64,000 nucleotides of DNA, taken from positions 248,001-312,000 of the forward strand of contig WTFG01000002.1 of assembly GCA_009835005.1 (NCBI GenBank), read 5' to 3'. The stretch comes from Flavobacteriaceae bacterium Ap0902 (GTDB taxonomy: Bacteria; Bacteroidota; Bacteroidia; Flavobacteriales; Weeksellaceae). The translations under genes and the position numbers were made by a program. This document shows positions 36,059 through 45,366 of this stretch, piece by piece (position 1 is the first letter of the stretch; each line of letters starts with the position of its first letter). Below the pieces are notes generated by a model. The model was given only the letters and a program-made list of their open reading frames with translations. It did not search any database and was not told where the DNA came from.

Positions 36059-37357
36059 TTAAATCTGAACCTGTTTGGACAAATCTTCTAATACTTCTAA
36101 GTCATATTCATTCTCAATATTTGTACGGAGGTCTATCATCAATTTCTTTAATTCTAAAGAAAGTGTTTGACTCTCATTGTCATTACAGTTGGGGTGGTTT
36201 CTTAAATGTAATAGCATGATGATTAATTTCTGAGCACAACTCATATCTTGCTTGCAATATTGCCTGTAACTCATCATGACTTGGCTAATTAATTCTTTAA
36301 AAGAAATAATTCTAATTTGCACAATTGGTTCTTGATCTTTATATAGATAGAATTGCTCATTTTTAGCCATCAAAATAGAAAATAATTCTGTCAAGTAATC
36401 TATGGTGGTGATAGCTGTCCCAGGATCATTAATCCCTGGAGACATGGCTCTAATACCAATTTCTGTAATTTGTTTAAAGCCCAAGACATAATTTTCATTC
36501 ACATCTTCTCCATTTCTATTGATGGCAAAATAATCTCTGACTTCTTTTAATTGCGCATCCTCTAATTGAACGGAGCAAGAAAAAAGTGGGGTTCCTTTTG
36601 TAATAAAAGTTCCATTGATTTGTAAAGTTTCTATTTTACAATCATTTTCAACACAAAAGTTGATAAGTGCTTGTTCATTGATATTTCTAATATAACCAGA
36701 GATATCTGTGGGATAAGTTGGCCACCCCAATGTGTTTAATTTCACTGGAATTATATCTTTCTCATTTTTAATAATAGTCTTTAATCTCCTTTTAGATTTA
36801 TTAAAGACACTTTCTAAAATGCTATGAACTTGTATAGATTTAGAAATTGAATCTATAAAATAAATAAAAGCAAAGAGACATAAAATTGTAAGCATTATTC
36901 CTATTAAAATAGAAAACCCTGGAAGATTAAACTGATCTGTTACAGGTTTGATTCCAATCATGACAAAGGTGTTATAGAGCAATGTACCCAAATACAAACC
37001 AATAATGATTTGATGCTTCCTCACAGATATTAATCCTGGAATGACCCGAGGAGAGAAATTGTTTCCTGCCTGATTTAATAGTATCATAACGAGTGAAAAA
37101 CTAAAAACCATGATAGAAATGATTCCCGCAGAAAGATAACTGAGCACTGTTGATGCTGTTGATTGATTATTAATGAGTAGGTAGGGGATGCGTTCTACCA
37201 AATAGGGGGTGATACCTAATTCTTCTATGTAATGTAATAATATAACTAATAAAATACCAGATAACCCCATAGCACCAGGTATAAAGGCAATTGAATGAGA
37301 AATTCTCTTGAGTAAGGCTTTAAAATTCCAATAAAGTGTTTTTAGTCTTGATATCAT
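36059..37357 (-). CDS. DUF2254 family membrane protein
   Basis: A 432-residue protein with four membrane segments in the N-terminal half (about 25-45, 70-95, 115-135, 145-170). A cytoplasmic C-terminal half carries GIRAMSPGINDPGTAITTIDYL, the DUF2254 hallmark. Function is unknown. It lies upstream of, but separate from, the met leader. Confidence 0.88.
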   Translation of the reverse strand: MISRLKTLYWNFKALLKRISHSIAFIPGAMGLSGILLVILLHYIEELGITPYLVERIPYLLINNQSTASTVLSYLSAGIISIMVFSFSLVMILLNQAGNNFSPRVIPGLISVRKHQIIIGLYLGTLLYNTFVMIGIKPVTDQFNLPGFSILIGIMLTILCLFAFIYFIDSISKSIQVHSILESVFNKSKRRLKTIIKNEKDIIPVKLNTLGWPTYPTDISGYIRNINEQALINFCVENDCKIETLQINGTFITKGTPLFSCSVQLEDAQLKEVRDYFAINRNGEDVNENYVLGFKQITEIGIRAMSPGINDPGTAITTIDYLTELFSILMAKNEQFYLYKDQEPIVQIRIISFKELISQVMMSYRQYCKQDMSCAQKLIIMLLHLRNHPNCNDNESQTLSLELKKLMIDLRTNIENEYDLEVLEDLSKQVQI

Positions 37358-37445
37358 AGGATAATTTTAATTTAATAACTTTAAATTTAAGTTTTTTTTA
37401 AGGAAAGGGAATAATATTTGAAGCATGTTTTTTAAATATTTAATT

Positions 37446-38042
37446 ATGAAAAAGAATTTTTTAATGTTGGCCACACTAGGCTTAATTACATTAACTTCTT
37501 GCGATAAGAAAGAGGAAAATGTAGTAGTTACAGATGAAACCGTTACTGTAGATGAAACTGTTGTGGATGAGACTGATGGTGTAGTTGAAGAAGATGTTAA
37601 AACTTTAGACTTAACTTTTTCTCCAGCTTCTGATAGTAATCTATCTGGTACTGCGACATTGACACAAAATGGCGAAGAAGTGACATTAGATGTTAATTTA
37701 TCTGGATTGACACCTGGTCCACACGCCATTCATATTCATGAAAAAGGAGATTGCTCTGCGCCTGATGCATCTTCTGCTGGCGGACACTGGAATCCTACAG
37801 GAGAAGAACATGGTAAATTTAATGTTGAAGGTTTTCACATGGGTGATATTGGAAATTTAGAAGCAGATGAAGATGGAAATGCTACTTTGACATTCACAAC
37901 AGACAAATGGTGCTTGGACTGTGATGACGAAAGTGAAAACCTAGTGGGTAGATCAATCATTATTCATGAAGGTGAAGATGATTTCACAACGCAACCAACA
38001 GGTAATGCTGGCGGTAGAATAGGATGTGTAGTGATTGAGTAA
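37446..38042 (+). CDS. sodC: Cu/Zn superoxide dismutase lipoprotein
   Basis: A 198-residue exported enzyme that dismutates superoxide. The start at 37446 (MKKNFLML) begins a lipoprotein signal with Cys19 in TLTSC, followed by a Val/Thr/Glu-rich tether. Copper and zinc ligands are in HAIHIHEKGDC, GGHWNP and the HGKFNVEGFHMGD stretch. IIIHEGEDDF and GNAGGRIGC close the fold, and the disulfide cysteines are present. The ATG at 37425 is in frame but would place extra residues before the signal. Confidence 0.92.
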   Translation: MKKNFLMLATLGLITLTSCDKKEENVVVTDETVTVDETVVDETDGVVEEDVKTLDLTFSPASDSNLSGTATLTQNGEEVTLDVNLSGLTPGPHAIHIHEKGDCSAPDASSAGGHWNPTGEEHGKFNVEGFHMGDIGNLEADEDGNATLTFTTDKWCLDCDDESENLVGRSIIIHEGEDDFTTQPTGNAGGRIGCVVIE

Positions 38043-38069
38043 TTATTGAATGTTTTGATATTAAACAAT

Positions 38070-38100
38070 AAAAGGGCTCCAAAAAAATAGGAGCCCTTTT
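38070..38100. terminator. bidirectional rho-independent terminator
   Basis: An 11-pair AAAAGGGCTCC/GGAGCCCTTTT stem between convergent genes. Confidence 0.85.
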
Positions 38101-38121
38101 ATTATGGATAAACAATGGGAT

Positions 38122-38574
38122 TTATAGATTCAATTTAATCTTTTCTTCCTCCAAGGTCAATTCAATAGATTCATCAATCGCATTTTTAAGATTGTTATAA
38201 GTAGGCGGTGTTTTCCATTTGCCTTGAATTAGAACGGGTTTATGCGTTCGATTCTCATAAATAATAGTGTTATCATCTAAATTCACAATTTGTGTTGTAA
38301 TGAGGCAATTGCCATATTTGCCTGTTTCTATCATACCATAGTAATTCACCATCAAACCATATTGCACATGCACTATAAGCAATTCATCTATACCATATTT
38401 TCTCAATTTTCTTGCATCATATTTATAAAAATCATTCGCTTGGGATGCTTTAGGTTTCTTAAATAGGACAAATTCTTCTTGGGAGATTGGCACCACGCTC
38501 AGTTTAAAATAGTTTTTTTCTTTAGGTATCTTGGTTGCACAACTGTTAATGCAAATAAGCAATATTAGAATCAA
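38122..38574 (-). CDS. small lipoprotein of unknown function
   Basis: About 150 residues with a lipobox ending INSC and a basic soluble domain containing IDELLIVHVQYGLMVNYYG. No family is recognised. The start is odd: no ATG or GTG opens the signal. The first conventional start is a TTG at 38574. An ATT at 38586 would add four residues, including the Lys needed for a good signal peptide. The upstream frame is closed by a TGA. Confidence 0.6.
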   Translation of the reverse strand: MILILLICINSCATKIPKEKNYFKLSVVPISQEEFVLFKKPKASQANDFYKYDARKLRKYGIDELLIVHVQYGLMVNYYGMIETGKYGNCLITTQIVNLDDNTIIYENRTHKPVLIQGKWKTPPTYNNLKNAIDESIELTLEEEKIKLNL

Positions 38575-38665
38575 ACTTGCTTTAATATAAAATAATATAT
38601 ATATTCATTAATGCTAAGTTTTTTTTAACGATTAAATTGGCATATACCCTAATAAAAAGTAAATT

Positions 38666-39286
38666 TTATTTGATTCCTATAAAATTAACCAGAGAAGCTT
38701 TACCATTATGATAAATTCCTTCTTTTAGAATTCCCTCTTTTTCTTCTAATTGAATAATTTTATAAGATTGGAACGTGTCTTCTAATTCCTGCGTATCCAA
38801 AAGCATTTCTAATTGTTGAGGTCCACCAATATTTGGGTTTTTATTTCTGTAGGCAAGATTATTTTTGCCAAAAGCTTCTAAGATGATCATTCCTTCTTTT
38901 TTAAGAAGGATCTTTAATAGTTCATGATATTGAGTTCTAATGGCAGGAGGCAAATGTGCAAATATTAATACGATCAGGTCAAAGGATTCTTTCTGGTAAT
39001 CTATTGTTGGTAATTCGCCTACTTGGTAAGCTATATTCACTTGGTTTTCTTCTGCAAGTCTCTCTGCTTTTCTTTTTCCTTCTATGCTGATATCAAAAGC
39101 ATGAACATCCCAACCAAGTTTGGCTGCATATACGGCATTTCTACCTTCCCCTTCTGCTACGAAAAGAGCTTTGCCTGGCTTTAAATTATCTATTTGTTCC
39201 TTATAGAATTGATTGGGTTCTTTGCCATAAGCATATTCGTCTTGCTGGTATCTATTATTCCAATTTTTTACTAATTTCTCTGACAT
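38666..39286 (-). CDS. class I SAM-dependent methyltransferase (TehB-like)
   Basis: A 206-residue methyltransferase. Motif I is ALFVAEGEGRNAVYAAKLG, with VHAFDIS as the acidic SAM-ribose loop and FDLIVLIFAHLPP as motif II. This is the pattern of the thiopurine/tellurite (TehB) group. The substrate is unknown. Confidence 0.82.
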   Translation of the reverse strand: MSEKLVKNWNNRYQQDEYAYGKEPNQFYKEQIDNLKPGKALFVAEGEGRNAVYAAKLGWDVHAFDISIEGKRKAERLAEENQVNIAYQVGELPTIDYQKESFDLIVLIFAHLPPAIRTQYHELLKILLKKEGMIILEAFGKNNLAYRNKNPNIGGPQQLEMLLDTQELEDTFQSYKIIQLEEKEGILKEGIYHNGKASLVNFIGIK

Positions 39287-39328
39287 GGTAATACAATTAA
39301 TTATAAATAAGATTTCTGAATTTTCTTC

Positions 39329-39592
39329 TTATTTTCTAGAAATTCGGCTATAAATCCAATTCCCCAAAAATATGAATATTGCCATGTAAAATACTAAAAA
39401 AAGAAGTGCTAAAATGTAACCCAAGTCACCCAAGGAAAAGGTAAATGCAAATAGATAATTCTGAATACTATCCATAGGATCCAAAACGAGAGGTTGATTA
39501 TTGGGTTTTGAAATCCATTGAATGCCTAGAAAAAATATGATTAATCCTAGGATGATACTAATGAGTCTAATACCTGCTTTTTTGAAATTCAT
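39329..39592 (-). CDS. small two-helix membrane protein
   Basis: An 87-residue protein with hydrophobic helices at about 8-26 and 52-80 and a polar loop with NNQPLVLDPMDS. The ATG at 39592 is used. No family is recognised. It is sandwiched, with short gaps, between the SanA-like gene and the methyltransferase, so the three are likely co-transcribed. Confidence 0.55.
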   Translation of the reverse strand: MNFKKAGIRLISIILGLIIFFLGIQWISKPNNQPLVLDPMDSIQNYLFAFTFSLGDLGYILALLFLVFYMAIFIFLGNWIYSRISRK

Positions 39593-39610
39593 GGTTTGAT
39601 TCAATATAAA

Positions 39611-40252
39611 TTATTTAATTTCAATTTTCTCTCCTAAATATTTAGGTTCTATATGGAACAAAATATCCCAAAAAACTTTAGCCCTTGCCAAATATTCTCT
39701 CAACATCACTTTTAATCCAAACCTGCCACCAACATCTCTGGCGTTATACCCATAAGCTTTAATTCCATTTTCTTCTGCTAAATAAATGGCTCTTTCATTA
39801 TGAAACTTTTGGGAAATAATGATGATTTTCTTTTGACCGAATATTTCTTTTGCTCTCACCACAGAATCTAATGTTCTAAACCCGGCAAAATCCAAATAAA
39901 TTTTATCTTCTGGAATGCCTCTACTTATCAATTCATCTTTAAAATCATTGGGTTCATCATAATATTTACTTCCATTATCTCCACTCACCAATACAAAAGC
40001 TATTTTTTGTGCTTGGTACAATTCTATTACAGCATCTATTCTATATTTAAAGTATGAATTGATTTGGCCATTTCGCAAATATTTAGCTGTTCCCAATACC
40101 ATTCCCACTTTCGCCGCTGGAATCTCCTGCACAGCATCAAAGGTTTTGCCTTTCGCTTTATTTTCTATGGTATAGTGTGCTAAAAATATGAATGCCAAAA
40201 CGGCAAAAATTATGATGACCAAAAAGATGAAAATTTTTTTGAATGTTTTCAT
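39611..40252 (-). CDS. SanA/YdcF-like (DUF218) envelope protein
   Basis: A 213-residue protein with one N-terminal membrane helix and a periplasmic DUF218 domain. The start of the domain reads VGMVLGTAKYLRNGQINSYF. VLVSGDNGSKYYDEPNDFKDEL and FHNERAIYLAEENGI follow. E. coli SanA affects the envelope barrier to vancomycin; ElyC acts in cell-wall synthesis. The exact role here is unknown. Confidence 0.86.
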   Translation of the reverse strand: MKTFKKIFIFLVIIIFAVLAFIFLAHYTIENKAKGKTFDAVQEIPAAKVGMVLGTAKYLRNGQINSYFKYRIDAVIELYQAQKIAFVLVSGDNGSKYYDEPNDFKDELISRGIPEDKIYLDFAGFRTLDSVVRAKEIFGQKKIIIISQKFHNERAIYLAEENGIKAYGYNARDVGGRFGLKVMLREYLARAKVFWDILFHIEPKYLGEKIEIK

Positions 40253-40437
40253 AGGATAGGCGTTGAGATAATCTATTAAAGGTGTTGATTGCTTATTAAG
40301 ATAAAGTTGATGAACGTTCTAAATCTTTAAATTTTACTGCTGTTGCTGAATAGAAGCGAGAAATCAGATTCAATCATATTTACTTATCGATTGAAATAAA
40401 AATTTAAAATTAATTAACTTTTTCAATATAATACAAA

Positions 40438-40462
40438 GTGGGATGAACCAGTCTCATCCCAC
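40438..40462 (-). terminator. hairpin after the SDR gene
   Basis: A nine-pair GTGGGATGA/TCATCCCAC stem just past the stop of the SDR gene. The minus-strand T-tract is weak. Confidence 0.55.
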
Positions 40463-40482
40463 GCTTTAATTTGAAGGTATTT

Positions 40483-41313
40483 CTAATCACCTTTATTAGA
40501 AGACATCATTAGCTTGATATTGTGGATCACACCACCATCAATTAATATATCTGTAGCATTGATAAAACTAGCTTTATCACTTGATAAAAAGTTAATTACC
40601 TCTGCAACATCTTCTGGGCTTCCATTTCTTTTTAATGGTGTAGCTTTTTTAATCATTTCCATCTGTTCTGGATGTTCTTCATTTGCTTTTTTAGCCATGG
40701 CAGTTTCTATAACCCCTGGTGATACCGTAAGAATTCTAGCACCTTTAGCTCCCCATTTATCTGCATGATTAATAGAAACCAATTGCACGCCTCGCTTAGC
40801 AAAATTGTACATTAGATTAGAATCCTCTTGCACGTATTGGCGTACTGTTTCAAAAGAGCCTTCTTTTTGTGGATGTGTTAACGCATCATCATAGGCTTCA
40901 TTGGCGGGTACCGTATGTGCCATCATAGAAGATAAAAGTATGGCTACGCTACCGTTTGTAGCAATTTCATAGAACGCATCTACTAAAATTTCTGTAGCCT
41001 TTAAATCAATGGTAAAAATTTTTTCTAAATCCTGAACTGTGCCGCTAACGCCTGCTGTATGGATAAGCGCTTTCAATTTACCACTTTCAGACACAAACTT
41101 CACAAGCTTATTCACCTCTTCTTTATCTGTGATGTCACAAGCAAGACCTGAAGCACTATAGCCATCATCTTTTAAATTTTCTACAGCCTTATTCACGATA
41201 TCCGCTGAATAATCTGTAATGATGATATGTTGATTTTTGAAAGTTTTTGCGACAGCCGTTCCGATGCCACCAGCACCTCCTGTGATTACAATAAGTTCTT
41301 TGTCCTGAATCAT
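40483..41313 (-). CDS. short-chain dehydrogenase/reductase
   Basis: A 276-residue Rossmann-fold oxidoreductase. The cofactor motif is TGGAGGIGTAVA, and an acidic residue after strand 2 (ITDYSAD) favours NAD. The catalytic SSMM region is followed by YNFAK with the Tyr-x-x-x-Lys pair. PEDVAEVINFLSSDKASFI is the standard C-terminal part. The extra residues between the Ser region and the Tyr make it longer than the usual 250. It is 57 bases after the amylase gene and possibly co-transcribed. Confidence 0.88.
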   Translation of the reverse strand: MIQDKELIVITGGAGGIGTAVAKTFKNQHIIITDYSADIVNKAVENLKDDGYSASGLACDITDKEEVNKLVKFVSESGKLKALIHTAGVSGTVQDLEKIFTIDLKATEILVDAFYEIATNGSVAILLSSMMAHTVPANEAYDDALTHPQKEGSFETVRQYVQEDSNLMYNFAKRGVQLVSINHADKWGAKGARILTVSPGVIETAMAKKANEEHPEQMEMIKKATPLKRNGSPEDVAEVINFLSSDKASFINATDILIDGGVIHNIKLMMSSNKGD

Positions 41314-41370
41314 CTTTATATTTTTTTATTTGTTTATTAATTAATTGTCTAAACAGTTGCAATTAACGTG

Positions 41371-42849
41371 CTAGTTTTCTTTTAGAACCCAAACACTAAC
41401 GCCACCTGCTGGGCAATGAAAATCTCCCCAACCATCATCATTTACTGTGACTTCCTCTTGTCTGTTTCCTGTGACATCTATAAAAACCTTGCCAGCATAG
41501 CCATGACCCATTTCCATAGGTTTAGTATAGCCATCCTTATTGCTTAACAATACGGCACAGCCAGAATTATTATCATCTCCTTCTCTAGTCCAGCCCAAAC
41601 AATTGGCATCTTCAAAATAATCTCTCTGCAATCCATAGGCATTATGTGCCCTGGCTTTAATGAGGTCTTCTATATGAGGTGTTTTGTCTAAAAAGATTTC
41701 ATAACGCTCTCCATTATCGCCCTCATCCCAATAACTGACGCCATACAAGTGCGGATAAAACACACATGGATACCCTTCTTCTCTTAATAAAATAAGAGCA
41801 TAGGCAATCGGTTGAAACCATTTTTCTACAGGTGCTTCTAATTCTTGTAATGGTTGGGTATCGTGATTTCCTACCACGGTTACAGCCTTATCTGGCATGG
41901 CTTGCACCAATGTTTCATCAAAGATCTTCCTCAAATCAAATTGGTCACCCATATTAGAAGCGTTCACGAAGTTTTGTTGTAAAGAGGAGTCAAATAAACT
42001 CATGCTTCCATCTGTAGCGTCAATGTAGGCTGTAAGTAAATCCAGTCTTCCAGGAGCCCAATATTCTCCTACAGCAAAAATATTTTCTCCTGTATTTTCT
42101 CTCAAAGTATAGAGCCAATTTTTATAAAAGGAGGGGGTAATATGCTTTACCGCATCTAACCGAACACCGCTAAAACCTGTTTGTTCATGATACCATTGTC
42201 CCCAATAATTAAGTTCATTTATCACATTAGGGTTTCTGAATTCAATATCATTATTCATCAAATAATCAAAATTCCCTTTTTCATGGCTAATAACTTCATT
42301 CCATCCATCTCCATAATCTGTAATCACTCTATAGATCCCAGGACCCCTCCCTTCTGCATAATCCACACCTGTAAAACAGTTAAAATCCCAAATAAAATCT
42401 GAATATTGGCCTTGTCTTCCTGGGAAAGTAAATTTAGTATAGCTCTCTATCTCTATGACATCAGAAATATCTTTGTTCCGATTGTCTTCATCTACTTGAA
42501 CCACTTGAAACTTCTCTTTCTCATCTCCACCAGCCTTGTGATTTAGTACTACGTCTACAATGAGTCGTATATCATTGTCTTTAAGGGTTTTTATAGCTTC
42601 TAGGTATTTCTCTTTGGTACCATATTTTGTAGGCACCGTGCCTTTCTGATCAAATTCACCCAAGTCAAATAAATCATAAGGATCATATCCATTAGAAAAA
42701 CCTCCACCAGCGCCTTTGTAGGCAGGTGGTAACCACACATCTGTAATTCCTAGAGAAGATATCCATTGCGCCTGCTTTATCACCTCATCCCATAATTCAC
42801 CATCGCCTGGCGTGTACCAATGAAAATATTGTATAATAGTTCCGTTCAT
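41371..42849 (-). CDS. cytoplasmic alpha-amylase (GH13)
   Basis: A 492-residue glycoside hydrolase of the AmyA-like GH13 group without signal peptide, so intracellular. It cuts alpha-1,4-glucans. Catalytic residues are Asp232 in GVRLDAVKH, Glu262 in AVGEYW and Asp330 in VGNHDTQP; VDVVLNHKAGGD is region I. It would process maltodextrins taken up by the porin and sugar transporter encoded 2.5 kb further on. Confidence 0.93.
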   Translation of the reverse strand: MNGTIIQYFHWYTPGDGELWDEVIKQAQWISSLGITDVWLPPAYKGAGGGFSNGYDPYDLFDLGEFDQKGTVPTKYGTKEKYLEAIKTLKDNDIRLIVDVVLNHKAGGDEKEKFQVVQVDEDNRNKDISDVIEIESYTKFTFPGRQGQYSDFIWDFNCFTGVDYAEGRGPGIYRVITDYGDGWNEVISHEKGNFDYLMNNDIEFRNPNVINELNYWGQWYHEQTGFSGVRLDAVKHITPSFYKNWLYTLRENTGENIFAVGEYWAPGRLDLLTAYIDATDGSMSLFDSSLQQNFVNASNMGDQFDLRKIFDETLVQAMPDKAVTVVGNHDTQPLQELEAPVEKWFQPIAYALILLREEGYPCVFYPHLYGVSYWDEGDNGERYEIFLDKTPHIEDLIKARAHNAYGLQRDYFEDANCLGWTREGDDNNSGCAVLLSNKDGYTKPMEMGHGYAGKVFIDVTGNRQEEVTVNDDGWGDFHCPAGGVSVWVLKEN

Positions 42850-43074
42850 ATTTTGAGTTAATGGAATTTCTTTATCAATAACTGTGAAAATTATGATAAT
42901 AAATAGAATGATTTTTAAATCAAAAGAGTTAATTCATATCTATAAAAATTATAACCAATTGGTTAATAATTAATTAACAAAAATATGATAGCATCAATTT
43001 TTTCTTAGAATTTTAATTTTCTAACATCATACAAATATCATAGAGATATTGAATGAGTGCATAGAATAAAAAAA

Positions 43075-43623
43075 CTACTTTTTAGTTGGGGATTGAATGT
43101 TTTTTATGATTTTATTTCCAAAGGAATTTACCCTGTCCCAATTGGTGTATTCAATGGGCGTCTTGGTATCTGTAGATCCTTTGGTAATCACCATTATAAG
43201 TTTGATCATTAATTTATCAAAGAAAGGATAGGCAGGATAGTACAATTTGCCAGCAAATACATCAATAAAATCACGTTTGCAATCAATCTTATTCATAAAC
43301 TTGATGAAGTATGGATTGGTTTCTGGCGAATTTTTTTCAGGTTTTCTTACCACAAGATTCACAGAGAGAAAAGCCGTCTTAATTTGGTTTAAATTTTCCT
43401 TATTAGTGTTTATGAATTCAATCACATTTTTGTTATGATACCCATATCGCACACTGGCACCAATGATGATAGTGTTAAAAGAGGAGATATCTTGATTGAA
43501 TGCCTCTATAGCGTAAAGCTCTGACTCAATTTGAGCATTTTGAAATTGCTTATGTAAGTGTTTGCAAATCTTGTGTGTATGTCCATCCACGGTAGAATAT
43601 ATAATTCCTATTGTATGTTTCAT
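43075..43623 (-). CDS. flavodoxin-domain protoporphyrinogen oxidase, HemG-like
   Basis: A 182-residue FMN-binding flavodoxin-like protein. The FMN phosphate loop is IYSTVDGHTHKI, followed by GASVRYGYHNKNVIEF and a TDTKTPIEYTNWDRV C-terminus. These match HemG, the menaquinone-dependent enzyme that oxidises protoporphyrinogen IX in heme synthesis at the membrane. No other heme gene is adjacent. Confidence 0.82.
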   Translation of the reverse strand: MKHTIGIIYSTVDGHTHKICKHLHKQFQNAQIESELYAIEAFNQDISSFNTIIIGASVRYGYHNKNVIEFINTNKENLNQIKTAFLSVNLVVRKPEKNSPETNPYFIKFMNKIDCKRDFIDVFAGKLYYPAYPFFDKLMIKLIMVITKGSTDTKTPIEYTNWDRVNSFGNKIIKNIQSPTKK

Positions 43624-43773
43624 TTTTCCTAATTAATGCTATATGAATCATGCTACTAATAAAACATAAAGTTATGGTCAAATTGTATTCTTATCACTCT
43701 AATTTATCATTAGTTAAAGATGATTTTTTTCAGTTGCTGGAAACTAAGAATAGAAAAAGTATTTTCAATCTAA

Positions 43774-44289
43774 TCATTCATATTTAAATGAATTTAAAAT
43801 ATTTAAAATCTCTTCTTGATTAGTGTAATTATTAGGCTTGCCTGTATAAGTGAGTATTAAAACTTGCGTCCCCTCCACAACATAATATTGTATATAATGT
43901 AATAACTCCCCAGATAATTCTGCATTATATTCTACCACGTGGGCGTTTTTGTCATTTAATTGAGTTTCTACACTATTCAATATTTTAGAATTCTTGAGGT
44001 CTTTAATTTGATTTTCAGAGGATTTAACAAATATTTCTAAATCAGGTGTTTCTTTTGGTAAATCTTGTCTAACAAGATTGATGTTTTGGTTAAAATCACT
44101 CTGCACACTATCACTTTCGTTGATTAAAATAAAAATAGTCCCCAATTTTCCAGATTCATCCATACGCCAATTAGATGGGTATTCAATTTGGTAATCTGGT
44201 TGAGTTAAAGTCGAGCTTTGTTCTGTAGTTTCCTTGTGGTGACAGGAAATAAGAAATAGACTGAAAATAATTAAGTACAAATTTTTCAT
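43774..44289 (-). CDS. PsbP/DUF1795-like lipoprotein
   Basis: A 171-residue lipoprotein whose signal (MKNLYLIIFSLFLISC) gives the start at 44289; the frame runs further upstream but without a signal. The body has IEYPSNWRMD and HYIQYYVVEGTQVLILTYTG, the pattern of the PsbP/DcrB-like fold. Function is unknown. The intact IS1595 element lies 58 bases upstream of its start. Confidence 0.65.
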   Translation of the reverse strand: MKNLYLIIFSLFLISCHHKETTEQSSTLTQPDYQIEYPSNWRMDESGKLGTIFILINESDSVQSDFNQNINLVRQDLPKETPDLEIFVKSSENQIKDLKNSKILNSVETQLNDKNAHVVEYNAELSGELLHYIQYYVVEGTQVLILTYTGKPNNYTNQEEILNILNSFKYE

Positions 44290-44347
44290 AGAAAACATAT
44301 AAAAAACTAAAGTTAATAAATTAATTGAGATTAAATCGTTAAATGAA

Positions 44348-45322
44348 TATCCGTAATTAACCATAATTTTGTATATTTGTGTGAGAGTTAGAATATTATA
44401 TATGAATATATTTAGTTTTAGTGCAGAATTTGGTTCAGAAGAAGATTGCAGAAATCATTTTAAAGCTCAAAGAGACAAACAAGGCGTAAAATGTTCAAGA
44501 TGTGGTCATACAGAGCATTATTGGATAAAGAGCCGTTGGAGTTATGAATGTAAGAAATGTCATAGTCGTACCTCCCTGCGTAGTGGAACCATCATGCAAA
44601 ACTCTAATTTATCCTTTTTAGTTTGGTATAAAACTATGTTTTTGATGAGTTGCACCAAGAAAGGCTTTTCAGCTAAAGAGATACAGAGACAATTAGGTCT
44701 AAAACGCTATGAGCCAGTATGGGCTATGGTTCACAAGTTACGTAAAGCTATGGGCAAAAGAGAAGACCGTTATACATTAGAGGGGATGATAGAGATGGAT
44801 GAAGGCTACTTTACCGTAGCATCTAATAAAGTTGAAAAACAAAATACGAAAAGAGGTAAAGGCTCTACAGCAAAGCAGAATGTAATGGTATCGGCAGAAT
44901 CCACTCCATTAGAAGATCCTAAAACAGGAAAAAAAGAAAAGCATGTACGATTTTTCAAAGCAAAAGTGCTCGATAGTCATAAATCAACATCAGTCAACGA
45001 GCAAGTGAAAGAATCTATTGCAGAAAAAAGTATTGTTTTTACAGACAAGAGTAAATCTTACGTAGATATTGCAGATTATGTAGAACTGCATGTGACGGAG
45101 AAATCGGATGCTAAAACAACGAATGAAACATTGAAATGGGTTCATATCTTCATAAGCAATGCAAAACGAAATTTATTAGGTAACTATCACAAAATCAAAG
45201 GCAAATACTTACAATTATATTTAGATGAATTTTGCTGCAAACTCAATAGGAGGTACTTCGGGGACAATCTCTTTGATAGACTTGTCATCGCTAACATAAC
45301 GGCACTTGAGTGATTACGGATA
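44348..45322 (+). mobile_element. IS1595-family insertion sequence
   Basis: A 975-bp element bounded by 10-bp inverted ends, TATCCGTAAT at 44348-44357 and ATTACGGATA at 45313-45322. It carries one transposase gene that fills almost the whole unit. Flanking 8-bp duplications, normal for this family, are not obvious, so the exact ends may be a few bases out or the site has drifted. It sits between the lipoprotein gene and the sugar transporter operon. Confidence 0.8.
44402..45313 (+). CDS. IS1595 family transposase
   Basis: A 303-residue DDE-type transposase. The N-terminal zinc ribbon is CSRCG...CKKCH. A helix-turn-helix-like region contains KGFSAKEIQRQLGLKRY. The ISXO2-like catalytic domain starts with EMDEGYFTVAS and carries the second acidic residue near FTDKSKSYVDI. 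The third catalytic position, usually a histidine/asparagine plus glutamate pattern, is near the C-terminal HIFISNAKRNLLG. The start ATG at 44402 (MNIFSF) is the family's usual one. The gene appears intact. Confidence 0.93.
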   Translation: MNIFSFSAEFGSEEDCRNHFKAQRDKQGVKCSRCGHTEHYWIKSRWSYECKKCHSRTSLRSGTIMQNSNLSFLVWYKTMFLMSCTKKGFSAKEIQRQLGLKRYEPVWAMVHKLRKAMGKREDRYTLEGMIEMDEGYFTVASNKVEKQNTKRGKGSTAKQNVMVSAESTPLEDPKTGKKEKHVRFFKAKVLDSHKSTSVNEQVKESIAEKSIVFTDKSKSYVDIADYVELHVTEKSDAKTTNETLKWVHIFISNAKRNLLGNYHKIKGKYLQLYLDEFCCKLNRRYFGDNLFDRLVIANITALE

Positions 45323-45366
45323 ATCATATTATCTTTAATTAGAATTTAAAATAAATGAATTAACAG

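Noticed and set aside
37367-37729. 120-codon minus-strand frame rich in Ser, Thr and Val
   Set aside because: It mirrors the acidic Val/Thr-rich tether of the SOD lipoprotein; a shadow of low-complexity coding sequence.
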